64,000 bases of DNA, taken from NCBI GenBank assembly GCA_024451685.1, contig JAMXCW010000003.1, positions 62,001 through 126,000 on the forward strand, given 5' to 3'. Below, in pieces: positions 36,144 to 45,090 of this stretch. The position numbers and the translations under genes are program-made. How positions within the stretch are numbered: position 1 is the first letter of the stretch; each line of letters opens with the position of its first letter. This DNA comes from Candidatus Bathyanammoxibius amoris. GTDB taxonomy: Bacteria; Planctomycetota; Brocadiia; Brocadiales; Bathyanammoxibiaceae. The notes beneath the pieces were generated by a model, which did no database searches, was not told where the DNA came from, and saw only the letters and a program-made list of their open reading frames with translations.

Positions 36144-37016
36144 TTATGGAATTACCTTGTTAAGGGGGTACTCTATTATTCCCTCTGCGCCGGCCCTTTT
36201 AAGTTCAGGGATAATACTTCGTGCCACGATTTCATCCGTTATCGTTTCTACGGCGTATCCCGAGCCCTCGGCAAGGTTGGAGACCGTCGGGTTTCTCATC
36301 GCCGGGAGCTTCTTAAGGACCGCCTCCAGACAGTCACTGGGGACGTTCATTTTCAGTCCGACCTTCTGCCGGGCTGTAATGGCTCCGGAAAAGAGCATGG
36401 CGAGGTTTTCTGCCTTTTCTCTCTTCCAGGGGTCCTTCCATGAGTCGTTGTTAATAATGAATTGTGTGGCAGATTCTATGACGGTATCGACGATACGCAG
36501 CTTATTTGCCCTTAAGCTGGAGCCCGTCTCCGTAAGCTCCACGATGGCGTCTACAAGATAGGGGGCCTTTGCCTCGGTAGCGCCGTGAGAGAATTCCACC
36601 TCCGCGCTTATTCCTCTCTCTTTCAGGTATTTATTGGTAACGTTGACCAGCTCCGTGGCAATCCGTTTTCCTTTGAGGTCGTTTGGGGTTTGAATGGCTG
36701 AGTCTTCCGGCACGGCGACTACCCAGCGTACCTTGGTAAGCTGTTGTTTGGCATAGACGAGGTTTGTTACGACCGTCACGTTCGAGTCGTTTTCTGCGAC
36801 CCAGTCGGCACCGGTCAGCCCTGCGTCGATGACACCCTTTTCGACGTATCGAGACATGTCCTGGGGGCGGACAAGCCTGCCCTGAAGCTCGTCATCGTTT
36901 ATGGCGGGATAATAGGACCTGCTGCTCGTCCGTACTATGAACCCGGCCCGCGCCATCATTTCGCAGGTGGACTGCTGTAAACTTCCTTTGGGTATTCCTA
37001 GAATAAGTTTAGGCAT
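36144..37016 (-). CDS. hisG: ATP phosphoribosyltransferase, long form
   Basis: First step of histidine synthesis. 290 aa, so it is the long, HisZ-independent type with a C-terminal ACT-like regulatory domain (about 215-290) for histidine feedback. LGIPKGSLQ at the N-terminus, [30 protein letters not shown] for PRPP, and GTSL-like segment [11 protein letters not shown]. Its start codon overlaps the rbfA stop (TAATG), indicating translational coupling with a ribosome-assembly gene rather than with other his genes. Confidence 0.94.
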   Translation of the reverse strand: MPKLILGIPKGSLQQSTCEMMARAGFIVRTSSRSYYPAINDDELQGRLVRPQDMSRYVEKGVIDAGLTGADWVAENDSNVTVVTNLVYAKQQLTKVRWVVAVPEDSAIQTPNDLKGKRIATELVNVTNKYLKERGISAEVEFSHGATEAKAPYLVDAIVELTETGSSLRANKLRIVDTVIESATQFIINNDSWKDPWKREKAENLAMLFSGAITARQKVGLKMNVPSDCLEAVLKKLPAMRNPTVSNLAEGSGYAVETITDEIVARSIIPELKRAGAEGIIEYPLNKVIP

Positions 37017-37372
37017 TATACTGTATTATCTCCGCGCAGTGTGTCGTCTATAAGTTTGGACAGGTGTACGCTCTTTCCGGCCGAGTCGTCCAGGAGAAAT
37101 CTAAGGACCGGTGTGTACCGGAGTTCGAGTTGTTTACCTATAATGGACTGGATGTATCCTCGCGCGTGCTTAAGGGCGTTAAGGGTAGTCCTTTTTTTTG
37201 TCTCATCGCCGATAACGGATACGTAGACCTTTGCCATGCGCAGGTCGTCCGAGGGTTCCGTCTTTGTTACGGTAACAAGATTTATCCTGGGGTCCTTAAG
37301 CTCGTAGAAGATAACCTTGCTTATCTCACGCTTTAATGCCTCAGCTATTTTTTCAAGCCTTCTTGTACGCAC
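37016..37372 (-). CDS. rbfA: ribosome-binding factor A
   Basis: 30S maturation and cold-shock factor with a KH-like fold. 118 aa, GTG start. [47 protein letters not shown] and [11 protein letters not shown] are the family landmarks. Position after infB and DUF503 is the standard nusA-infB-rbfA order. Confidence 0.95.
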   Translation of the reverse strand: MRTRRLEKIAEALKREISKVIFYELKDPRINLVTVTKTEPSDDLRMAKVYVSVIGDETKKRTTLNALKHARGYIQSIIGKQLELRYTPVLRFLLDDSAGKSVHLSKLIDDTLRGDNTV

Positions 37373-37378
37373 AGTATT

Positions 37379-37660
37379 CTATATTAATTCGAGGCTGTAA
37401 TCTATGAGTTCCACCCTGGGGAATTGCCTGAAGGAGTTCACCAGGCTTGAGAGCACACTGTTAACGTATTGCCTCTCGTTACCAACCATTGCTACTGCCA
37501 GGACACATTGTTTGTGGTTGTTCTGGGCCCCAATCTCTGACAGGGAGACGTTGTATTTCTGCCGTATCCTGTCCTTCAGACTCTTGATGACGCGGCGCTT
37601 ATCCTTAAGTGAATGAGAATCCCTTATCATCAGCTTAATATTTAATATTCCAACGACCAT
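37379..37660 (-). CDS. DUF503 (YlxP-like) protein
   Basis: 93 aa. MVVGILNIKLMIRDSHSLKDKRRVIKSLKDRIRQKYNVSLSE matches the family opening (segments LKDKR and KSL are the most conserved). The fold is ferredoxin-like. A role in 30S assembly or RNA binding has been proposed because the gene nearly always lies between infB and rbfA, as it does here (6 bp before rbfA, 39 bp after infB). Confidence 0.9.
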   Translation of the reverse strand: MVVGILNIKLMIRDSHSLKDKRRVIKSLKDRIRQKYNVSLSEIGAQNNHKQCVLAVAMVGNERQYVNSVLSSLVNSFRQFPRVELIDYSLELI

Positions 37661-37699
37661 GAAACAGGACTAAGGGGAAAGAGGCCCGGGATTTGGTGT

Positions 37700-40009
37700 C
37701 TAGCTAAGGGTGCGGGCAATTTGTTGGATTTCATATGCCTCTATGGTGTCACCTACCTTGAGGTCATCAAAGCCAGCAACCTTCATACCACACTCCAGCC
37801 CCAGGCGCACTTCTTTCACGTCATCCTTTACAATCTTAAGGGAGGAGAGCTTACCCTCGTGGATCACGTTCCCGTCTCTCTGTACCCTTATGAGTGAGTT
37901 CCTGGTAATCTTGCCGTTCCGGACGATGCAGCCCGCAATGTTACCCAGTTTAGAGACCTTGAATATCTGTTGTATCTCAGCGTTACCCAATACGACTTCC
38001 CGTTGCTCGGGCTCCAAGAGCCCTTCCATAGCAGATTTAACGTCTTTGGCAACGTCGTAAATGACCTGGTAAAGTCTGATCTCCACACCGTCTGCTTCAG
38101 CAAGGTTGGCGGCGCCCTCTTCGGGCGTGGTGTGGAACCCGATAATGATTGCGTCAGAGGCATCCGCCAGGATGACGTCAGACTCGGTTATGCTTCCCAC
38201 GCCACTGTGGAGCATCCTAATCTTGATTTCCTCGGTAGAAAGCTCTGCTAACATATTTTTCAGGACCTCTACAGAACCCATTACGTCTGCCTTGAGGATC
38301 AATTTGAGTTCTTTAGTCTTTCCGCGTTCTATATTTGAATAGAGGTTCTCCAGGGTTACGTGTTCACGCGCCTGGAGTCCTGCCTCACGCAGGTTTTCTT
38401 GTCTTTTTATCGCTACCTGCCTGGCCTTCTGAATGTCGTCAATGGCGTAAAACTTTGCTCCCACATCCGGCACTACGGAGAGGTCTGATACGGAGACCGG
38501 TTGGGAGGGACCCGCATGTTCAATGGCAGTTCCTTTGTCATCGTACATGGCACGGACCCTTCCATATGCGTGACCGCACAGCATTACGTCTCCCAGGTGC
38601 AGGGTGCCGTCCTGGACGATTACTTTCGCCACTACGCCCCTGCCTTCATGCACTTGTGCTTCCAGGACTACGCCGCTGGCAGGGTTCTTGGGGTTCGCCT
38701 TAAGCTCGAGGATATCCGCCTCGAGCAGGAGCTTTTCAAGTAGTTCATCTAACCCCTTGTTGCTGGTGGCGGAAGTCTCTACGAATTGTGTCTTTCCGCC
38801 CCATTCCTCCGGTGAGAGGTCGAGTTTTGACAGCTGTTGTTTCACCATCATAGGGTTGGCGTCTGGTTTGTCTATCTTGTTAATGGCTACTACGATGGGT
38901 ACGTTAGCCGCCAGCGCGTGGTTTATGGCCTCTTGTGTCTGCGGCATGACACCATCGTCGGCGGCTACTACCAACACGGTAACATCGGTGGTTTGAGAAC
39001 CCCTGGCACGCATCGCGGTAAATGCCTCATGGCCCGGCGTGTCAAGAAATATCACCGACCGGCCGTTGGTATCCACACGGTAGGCGCCTATGTGTTGAGT
39101 GATGCCACCTGCCTCTGCCCCTGCTACGTTGGCCTTTCTTATGGCGTCGAGCAGTGAGGTCTTGCCGTGGTCAACGTGTCCCATGAAGGTAACTATGGGT
39201 GGTCTGGGTATCATGTCCTCGGGGCTGCCGAGCATTCTTTCAAACTCTTTTTCTATCGCTTGTTCTGCCCCCGGCGGTTTCTTCAGCTCTATATCAGCGC
39301 CGTACTCCATACCCAGTATCATGACCACGTCGTCATCCAGTGTTTGGTTCATGGTCGCACGGACGTTGTGTTCCATCAGGAGTTTTGTGATGATGCTGCT
39401 TGCTTTTATACCTAATGTGGCAGAGAGTTCTTTAACCGTGACCGGCGGTTCCAGAGTGGCCTTGAGTCCTTGAGCCATCACTCTGGGTGCACTTACGACG
39501 TCTCTGGAAGGCCCTCTCCCCCTCCTGGGCGGGCCTTGCCTGCCCCGAAATCCTGGCCTTCCGTGTCTCCTAAATGGAGGGCGCCTGCGCACCTCGATAT
39601 ATTTAGGCGGGCGGATGAGTTTCTTCATAATGCCGGCTGCGGCGGTTTTGCTCTCACCTGTGCCGGTTTTATCCCTGGCCGCAGGGGTGACGGCTTTTAT
39701 CGTGGCTGTCTTTGCCTCCACCTTCTTAGGTATTGCGGTTTTCCCTGGCGAAATCTTCTGTTTTACCGGCCGGGAGACTTCCCTGGGCTTGGCCACCTTT
39801 TGGGTCGTTGTTTCTTTGGCTCCCTTCCTTTCAGCGGGAATGGCGGAAGGTTTAAAAAAGCTGCGTATAAGAGCGGCCTCTTTATCATTGATGGCGTTGG
39901 CATGGTGTGTAATATGCTTGAGCCCGTGTTCCTTGCACTTTTCAATGATGGGGCCGCTTTTTACACCCATCTCTTTTGCCAGTGTACTTATCCTGATTTT
40001 TTTAACCAA
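37700..40009 (-). CDS. infB: translation initiation factor IF-2
   Basis: 769 aa. The start appears to be TTG at 40009. The first 55 residues are an IF2_N unit (IRISTLAKEMGVKSGPIIEKC). A basic, low-complexity linker rich in Lys, Ala, Arg and Gly (about 60-190) contains RRPPFRRHGRPGFRGR. A second IF2_N-like unit follows (VTVKELSATLGIKASSIITKLL). The G domain has MGHVDHGKTSLLDAI, DTPGHEAF and NKIDKP. The C-terminal part (EAYEIQQIARTLS end) is complete. Confidence 0.96.
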   Translation of the reverse strand: MVKKIRISTLAKEMGVKSGPIIEKCKEHGLKHITHHANAINDKEAALIRSFFKPSAIPAERKGAKETTTQKVAKPREVSRPVKQKISPGKTAIPKKVEAKTATIKAVTPAARDKTGTGESKTAAAGIMKKLIRPPKYIEVRRRPPFRRHGRPGFRGRQGPPRRGRGPSRDVVSAPRVMAQGLKATLEPPVTVKELSATLGIKASSIITKLLMEHNVRATMNQTLDDDVVMILGMEYGADIELKKPPGAEQAIEKEFERMLGSPEDMIPRPPIVTFMGHVDHGKTSLLDAIRKANVAGAEAGGITQHIGAYRVDTNGRSVIFLDTPGHEAFTAMRARGSQTTDVTVLVVAADDGVMPQTQEAINHALAANVPIVVAINKIDKPDANPMMVKQQLSKLDLSPEEWGGKTQFVETSATSNKGLDELLEKLLLEADILELKANPKNPASGVVLEAQVHEGRGVVAKVIVQDGTLHLGDVMLCGHAYGRVRAMYDDKGTAIEHAGPSQPVSVSDLSVVPDVGAKFYAIDDIQKARQVAIKRQENLREAGLQAREHVTLENLYSNIERGKTKELKLILKADVMGSVEVLKNMLAELSTEEIKIRMLHSGVGSITESDVILADASDAIIIGFHTTPEEGAANLAEADGVEIRLYQVIYDVAKDVKSAMEGLLEPEQREVVLGNAEIQQIFKVSKLGNIAGCIVRNGKITRNSLIRVQRDGNVIHEGKLSSLKIVKDDVKEVRLGLECGMKVAGFDDLKVGDTIEAYEIQQIARTLS

Positions 40010-40037
40010 CTCGCGTCACCTTCTCTGTTTTTACACG

Positions 40038-41285
40038 TTATTCATTATCGGGAGTAGAGGCTGCAAGTTCCTCCTTGTCATTCCCGAAAGGCGTTTGGTC
40101 CGTGGTTTCGCTTCCCTTTGTCTGGGTCTCTTTCTTAGACAATTTTTCTTCATCGGGAGCAGAGGCTGCAGGTTCTTCCTTGTCATTCTCGGAAGGCGTT
40201 TGGTCCGTGGTTTCGCTTCCCTCTGTCTCTATCTCTTTCTTAGACAATTCTTCTTCATCGGGAGCAGAGGCTGCAGGTTCTTCCTTGTCGTTCTCGGAAG
40301 GCGTTTGGTCCGTGGTTTCGCTTCCCTCTGTCTCGATCTCTTTCTGAGACAATTCTTCTTCGGTAAGTATGTCTATGTCCCAGGTCGTGAGTTTAGAGGC
40401 CAGCCGAACATTTTGGCCTCGCTTCCCAATGGCCAGTGAGAGCTGGTCGTTAGGCACCACTACCGTTGCCTGGCGTGTCTCCGGGGACAGCATAATCCCG
40501 GTAATCTCCGCCGGTTTGAGGGTATTGGGTATTAGCGCCTCAGGGGCCTCATCCCATCGGATAATGTCTATCTTCTCTCCGACCAGTTCGTCAACTATGT
40601 TCTTAATCCTTGAGCCGCGAACTCCGACACACGCGCCTACACAGTCCACATGCGGGTCTTGCGACAGCACGGCAATCTTGGTCCTGTATCCCGCCTCTCT
40701 CGCGATAGCCTTGATTTCGATTACATTTTCTGATATCTCGGGTACCTCTAATTCGAAGAGTTTTTTCACGAAGCTGGGATGGCTTCTCGACAGTACCAGC
40801 TTTACCCTCTGCGTGACCTTTCTCACATCAAGGAGCATTGCGCGCACCCTGTCACCCTGGTGGTAGACCTCGTCTACAATTTGCTCTGATTTGGGCAACA
40901 GCGCCTCGACCCTCCCCAGATGTACAACGATGTTAGGGCCGTCGAACCGCTGCACGTTACCGGTGACGATAGTGCCTTTTCTCTTTACAAACTCCTCGTA
41001 GATGGCGTCTCTTTCCGCCTCCCTTATCTTCTGTATCATGACCTGCTTGGCTGTTTGGGCACTTATTCGCCCCAGTTCCGAGGGGTCAATCCTCCTGTCT
41101 CCTTCCTGGGCGATGAGTTCTCCGGTTGTTCTGTCTATTGTTATGGTGATGTCTTCCCTGTGGGCAAAGTGCTTCCTGGCGGCAGACATAAGTGCAGACT
41201 CTATGCCCTGGAATACTATCTCTTTGTCTATATCCTTTTCCCTGTGCAGGGCTTCGACCAATCTGAGAAGTTCTTCTTTGTCCAC
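40038..41285 (-). CDS. nusA: transcription termination/antitermination factor NusA with acidic repeat tail
   Basis: 415 aa, GTG start with GGAGGGG upstream. The N-terminal RNA-polymerase-binding domain has ALMSAARKHF, followed by an S1 domain (GTIVTGNVQRFDGPNIVVHLG), KH1 (VGACVGVRGSRIKNIVDELVGEKIDI) and KH2 (LAIGKRGQNVRLASKLTTWDIDI). After residue 308 the usual AR or helix-hairpin repeats are replaced by three 35-residue acidic repeats (309-343, 344-378, 379-413). rimP, normally upstream, is not seen. It starts the nusA-infB-DUF503-rbfA operon. Confidence 0.95.
   Translation of the reverse strand: MDKEELLRLVEALHREKDIDKEIVFQGIESALMSAARKHFAHREDITITIDRTTGELIAQEGDRRIDPSELGRISAQTAKQVMIQKIREAERDAIYEEFVKRKGTIVTGNVQRFDGPNIVVHLGRVEALLPKSEQIVDEVYHQGDRVRAMLLDVRKVTQRVKLVLSRSHPSFVKKLFELEVPEISENVIEIKAIAREAGYRTKIAVLSQDPHVDCVGACVGVRGSRIKNIVDELVGEKIDIIRWDEAPEALIPNTLKPAEITGIMLSPETRQATVVVPNDQLSLAIGKRGQNVRLASKLTTWDIDILTEEELSQKEIETEGSETTDQTPSENDKEEPAASAPDEEELSKKEIETEGSETTDQTPSENDKEEPAASAPDEEKLSKKETQTKGSETTDQTPFGNDKEELAASTPDNE
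40047..40361 (-). repeat. three 105-bp tandem repeats in the 3' end of nusA
   Basis: Units at 40257-40361, 40152-40256 and 40047-40151. The first two differ at only a few bases. The third has diverged more. Each encodes 35 residues with the core GSETTDQTP and KEE, strongly acidic and Ser/Thr-rich. Confidence 0.85.
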
Positions 41286-41378
41286 TTATACCCCTCCTAA
41301 AAGGGCAAAATAAAAGAGTGGACAGACCCACTCTCTAAGAACGCTAGACTCTTCTGCAAGCCAAAATAGTATATATTC

Positions 41379-41609
41379 TTAAATCATTTCGAGACTGTCC
41401 TCAACATAGTTTGTAACGCTTCCAAGAAATTTTGTCAAGCCCTCTTTTCGGCGGCTGAGAAAATAGTTGAAGAGTGGAATTGCGAGCGCTATAATTGCCG
41501 AAATTAAAAGTACTTCTGTAAATGCCAATAATGTTTTTGTGACGCTCTTGTGGCGTCCCGTTGTGGATGTTTCATGCCTGAAAATATTTCTAAGGTCTGT
41601 CTGGTTCAC
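41379..41609 (-). CDS. possible small single-span membrane protein
   Basis: 76 aa, GTG start without a clear ribosome binding site. One predicted transmembrane helix at about 27-50 (LLAFTEVLLISAIIALAIPLF), followed by a basic SRRK stop-transfer segment and an amphipathic tail. No family recognised. It lies between nusA and the divergent plsC gene, so the region may simply hold promoters. Low confidence that it is expressed. Confidence 0.35.
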   Translation of the reverse strand: MNQTDLRNIFRHETSTTGRHKSVTKTLLAFTEVLLISAIIALAIPLFNYFLSRRKEGLTKFLGSVTNYVEDSLEMI

Positions 41610-41644
41610 TAGATGTGTTAAAGCTCACCAGGGAGTGGAGATAG

Positions 41645-42334
41645 ATGCCTTCGGAAGGGTCTAAAAGAGGACTAAAGACACAGTTTATGAGGGTTGGTGC
41701 CTCAATTTGCGACTTTTTTGGGTATGTCTCTTACAAGGTTTTGGCACTAATATCTCTGGTTGTGCTAAAGCTGTTTTTCAGGCTTGATGTAAAGGGCAGG
41801 CAGAATATACCTAGTGAGGGGCCCATCATCCTGGCCGCCAATCACTTTAGCATAATAGACCCCTGGGTTCTGCAGGTATCCTGCCCACGAAGGATAATCT
41901 ACATGGTTGAAGACGAGTACTACCAGAGCTGGGGGTGGTGGTTTTATCGAATGCATCGGGCCATACCTGTAAAGACCGGGGGTTTCAACAAGGAAGCTGT
42001 GGTTACAGGGTTGAAGGCCTTAAAAAATAACAGTGTACTGGGTATCTTCCCCGAAGGATGGGGGGAAGAGGTGGATGGTAAGGTTGGACAAGGAAGCGCT
42101 GGCGTGGCAATGCTGTCTTGCAAAAGCCGCGCGCCTGTGTTGCCCATATATATAGACGGGGTATATGAGGCCTTGCCCAAGGGCGCAATCCTCCCGCGTT
42201 TCACGAGAGTGACCGTCAAATATGGAAAACCCATTAGATGTGACACCGCCAAGAAACCCGACAAAGAAACACTGCGCAGGATGACAGACGAGATAATGGA
42301 TAAGATTAGAGAGCTGGCGAAAAATGGAGAGTAG
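41645..42334 (+). CDS. plsC: 1-acylglycerol-3-phosphate acyltransferase family protein
   Basis: 229 aa. A hydrophobic N-terminal segment (VLALISLVVLKLFF), then the catalytic HX4D in ANHFSIIDPW, the region with RRIIYMVEDEYY, and GIFPEGWGEEVDG, the FPEG substrate motif. PVLPIYIDGVYEALPKG completes block IV. Probably makes phosphatidic acid, or acts on a related lipid precursor. GGAG lies 11 nt upstream of the ATG. Alone in its orientation. Confidence 0.87.
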   Translation: MPSEGSKRGLKTQFMRVGASICDFFGYVSYKVLALISLVVLKLFFRLDVKGRQNIPSEGPIILAANHFSIIDPWVLQVSCPRRIIYMVEDEYYQSWGWWFYRMHRAIPVKTGGFNKEAVVTGLKALKNNSVLGIFPEGWGEEVDGKVGQGSAGVAMLSCKSRAPVLPIYIDGVYEALPKGAILPRFTRVTVKYGKPIRCDTAKKPDKETLRRMTDEIMDKIRELAKNGE

Positions 42335-42349
42335 TGTCATGGAGCACAG

Positions 42350-42536
42350 TCCGCCTGAGGCGGATGCCGTACCCGGCCGGTATTTTGTAGACAACGATCT
42401 TCTCGCTCAATAACGTGGCGAGTTTTCGATATGGTTGTTTATTTTGATGTAGGGACAGATTTTTAAACCTGTCCGCAACTGGACAGACCCGAAGGCCCGC
42501 CAGAGGCGGATTCGCTTAGGCAAAAATTGCCTCTAC
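42350..42536. repeat. cluster of short palindromes after plsC
   Basis: TCCGCCTGAGGCGGA (42350-42364), GGACAG / CTGTCC (42453-42474) and AGGCAA / TTGCCT (42518-42532). The segment from GTAGGG (42449) to CTCTAC ends in complementary tetramers GTAG and CTAC, like a compound dispersed element. It lies between the convergent plsC and the first propeller gene. Confidence 0.55.
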
Positions 42537-42549
42537 AGAGTAACAACCT

Positions 42550-43749
42550 CTATTTAGCAGAGGAAGGCCCGATGGCGTAGAGGTTATGGTCGTTAGAGCC
42601 GACGTAGATGACGCCGCCCGGCCCGATTGCCGGAGAGGACTCGATCCAATCCTCTGTCTCAAAAGCCCACAGTAACTTACCGTCAGGGTCGAGGGCGAGC
42701 AGTCTTCCAGCCCTCCCGTTGGCCCCCCTCAATTCACCCGTACCAAAGTAGACATTCCCGTCCGCGTCCAGGGCCGGGGAAGATTCGATTATACCGCCGG
42801 TCTTGTAAGACCATTTGAGGCGCCCGTCCCTGGTTATTACGTAAAAGTTGCCGTCGTAGGAGCCAAAATACAGGGTGCCATCCGAGTCGATGGCCGGCGA
42901 GGCATGTATCTCTCTACCCGCCTGTGCCCGGAAGGCGATTTTGCCGTCCGTATTCAGCCCGTAAAGGCGGCCGGTCTCAGAGCCGATGAACACGTTTTCG
43001 TCCGGAGCAATGGCAGGAGAAGAGTACGATGCATATATGGACCTCCCCAACCTCTTCTTCCACTTGAATGTGCCCTCGGCGGCCAGGGCGAATACTACTC
43101 CGCCATTCGTTCCGAAATACACGGAACCATCCAGCCCGATACCGGGACTCGCGCTAATGGAGCTCGGCGCCGCGTAGATCCATTTAGGCCAGCCGTCCTC
43201 ATTTATTACGTAGAGCTTATTGTCACTGGAACCTATGTATATCGTTCCGTCAGGTGTCAGGGTAGGAGAAGAGTAGATGCTCCCGCCCGTCTCGAAGACC
43301 CACTTCAAGGAGCCGTCCCTATTGACGGCATAGAGTCTCTTGTCCCGGGAACCCACGTATATTGTCCCGTCCGGGGCTATTGCGGGGGATGAGGTGATTC
43401 CTGCCTCAGTATGAAAACCCCACTTCTTCTTGCCTTCGGGGGTAACCGCATAGAGCACGCCGTCTTCAGAACCCACATAGACTGTGCCGTCAGGGCCCAC
43501 CGCGGGAGAAGACGTCACGTTGCCTGAGGTATGGAATTTCCACTTAAGGACGCCCGCCCTTGCGCCCGGATATGGACTCTGTCCGGTGTGGAGCGGATTA
43601 TTTCTGAACATCTGCCAGGGTATTGTGGAATCCTCTCCAGCGGCGCTAACGACCGGGCTGCCGTACGTCATTACAAGAATCAATAACAGGCAGAAGGGGA
43701 GGAGGGAACTCCTGGATATCCCGTGGTGTTTTTCTATTATCATCATCAT
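42550..43749 (-). CDS. secreted PQQ-type 8-bladed beta-propeller (copy 1)
   Basis: 399 aa. A signal peptide (LLPFCLLLILVMTYG) ends near an Ala-rich site, so it is exported. The mature part begins PWQMFRNNPLHTGQS and has eight repeats with the core SSPAVGPDGTVYVGS followed by LYAV or similar and a KW strand. This is the PQQ/BamB-like propeller blade. Quinoprotein catalytic residues are not evident, so a binding or assembly role is more likely than a dehydrogenase. A paralogue follows upstream on the same strand, 50 bp away. Confidence 0.8.
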   Translation of the reverse strand: MMMIIEKHHGISRSSLLPFCLLLILVMTYGSPVVSAAGEDSTIPWQMFRNNPLHTGQSPYPGARAGVLKWKFHTSGNVTSSPAVGPDGTVYVGSEDGVLYAVTPEGKKKWGFHTEAGITSSPAIAPDGTIYVGSRDKRLYAVNRDGSLKWVFETGGSIYSSPTLTPDGTIYIGSSDNKLYVINEDGWPKWIYAAPSSISASPGIGLDGSVYFGTNGGVVFALAAEGTFKWKKRLGRSIYASYSSPAIAPDENVFIGSETGRLYGLNTDGKIAFRAQAGREIHASPAIDSDGTLYFGSYDGNFYVITRDGRLKWSYKTGGIIESSPALDADGNVYFGTGELRGANGRAGRLLALDPDGKLLWAFETEDWIESSPAIGPGGVIYVGSNDHNLYAIGPSSAK

Positions 43750-43799
43750 TGTTAGACCTCTGCAAAGACGTTCAAAAAACTACGCAAAGGGGTATCGGG

Positions 43800-44948
43800 C
43801 TATTCTCCAACTGCATAAAGCCCGCCGTCGGCGGAGCCAAAGTATATGGTGCCGTCGTCTCCGATGGCAGGGGATGAACGCACCGGCCCGTCTGTATGCA
43901 GTCTCCACAAGAACATCCCGTCATTGTCTACGGCGTAGAGGTTTCCATCCCACGAACCAAAATACACGTTGCCTTCCCTGTCCACCGCCGGCGAAGACGT
44001 AATATCGCCGCGTGTACGGTACGTCCACATCGGGGCGCCCCCGCCGCTGACCGCCAGCAGTGTGCCATCGTTTGAGCCGAAGTAAATGCCGCCCTGAGGA
44101 CCGATAGCGGGAGAAGAGTCTATCCAGTGTGGAGCCTTAAAGCTCCACTTGAGCTTGCCGTCATCCCCCAGGGCATACAGGGCGCGACTGCTGGAACCCA
44201 CATATATAGTGCCGTCACTCCCAACTGCCGGGGTAGAGGTTACTGTGCCTGACGTGTCATACCTCCACTTCAGTGTACCGTCGGGACCAATGGCATAAAG
44301 GAAGCGGTCGTTAGAGCCCACATAAACCGTGCCGTCAGGTCCGATTGCGGGAGATGAATCTACGTACTTCCTGGTGTTAAAGGCCCATCTCATCTTTCCG
44401 TCCCCGCCGATTGCGTATAGCCGATAATCATCGGAGCCTACGTAAAGGACCTTGTCACCTTTACCGCCGCCCGTCTCTGAAATTACCGGCGAGGAGCTGA
44501 TCCTGCCGTGTATCTGTATCTTCCACCTGGGCCTGCCTTCAGTGTCCAGGGCAACAACCCTTCCTGCCCACGAACAGACGTATACATTCCCGTCACTGTC
44601 CAGGGCGGGGGAAGAATATATCTTGTTATCCATGGAATAACTCCACTTTACTTTACCCTCCGGCGTGAGAGCATATATATTGCCGTCGAGCGAACCAAAG
44701 TAGATGGTGCCGCCGGCCCCTATTACGGGTGACGAACTTACCTCGTCCTTCGTCTTGAAACACCACTTAAGGGTTCCCTTCCTGCTTCCCGCGTACTGGC
44801 TCTGCCCCGTACGTTGTGGGTCATGGCGGAACATGGGCCATGACTGGCTGGTGCCGGACAGGGAAGTTTTCCCTGAAAAAAGCAGCAATAGAATTACCAA
44901 AAGGCAGTGCCACACAGGGTGTGTCATCTTAACCCCTCTTATGGACAT
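43800..44948 (-). CDS. secreted PQQ-type 8-bladed beta-propeller (copy 2)
   Basis: 382 aa. A signal peptide follows MTHPVWHC (the ATG at 44927 is an alternative start). The mature part opens SWPMFRHDPQRTGQS, matching copy 1, and again has eight blades with SSPAIGPDGTVYVGS-type cores. One blade contains an insert, ETGGGKGDKVLYVGS. Two Cys residues occur at blade edges. Divergent from the DUF1573 gene with 142 bp between starts. Confidence 0.8.
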   Translation of the reverse strand: MSIRGVKMTHPVWHCLLVILLLLFSGKTSLSGTSQSWPMFRHDPQRTGQSQYAGSRKGTLKWCFKTKDEVSSSPVIGAGGTIYFGSLDGNIYALTPEGKVKWSYSMDNKIYSSPALDSDGNVYVCSWAGRVVALDTEGRPRWKIQIHGRISSSPVISETGGGKGDKVLYVGSDDYRLYAIGGDGKMRWAFNTRKYVDSSPAIGPDGTVYVGSNDRFLYAIGPDGTLKWRYDTSGTVTSTPAVGSDGTIYVGSSSRALYALGDDGKLKWSFKAPHWIDSSPAIGPQGGIYFGSNDGTLLAVSGGGAPMWTYRTRGDITSSPAVDREGNVYFGSWDGNLYAVDNDGMFLWRLHTDGPVRSSPAIGDDGTIYFGSADGGLYAVGE

Positions 44949-45013
44949 AGGAGCTTATCGAGAGGGAATATTACAAGACCTCAACCGCTAATTCAACAAC
45001 ATTCTCTTTGCCC

Positions 45014-45042
45014 TTGACCGCCTGCGATAACAGAGGTATCAT
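45014..45042 (+). promoter_or_regulatory. sigma70-type promoter for the DUF1573-cytochrome operon
   Basis: TTGACC (45014-45019), 17 nt, TATCAT (45037-45042): five of six matches in each box. Start of transcription expected near 45049, about 40 nt before the start codon. Confidence 0.65.
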
Positions 45043-45090
45043 ATCTAATCATAGTAACTTATAGAAATTCGCAGGCATTTGGGTCTGACC

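Noticed and set aside
39615-40439. Long plus-strand ORF (274 aa) opposite infB and nusA, with internal repeats.
   Set aside because: It is the antisense shadow of the nusA acidic repeats; the minus-strand genes have clear family motifs.
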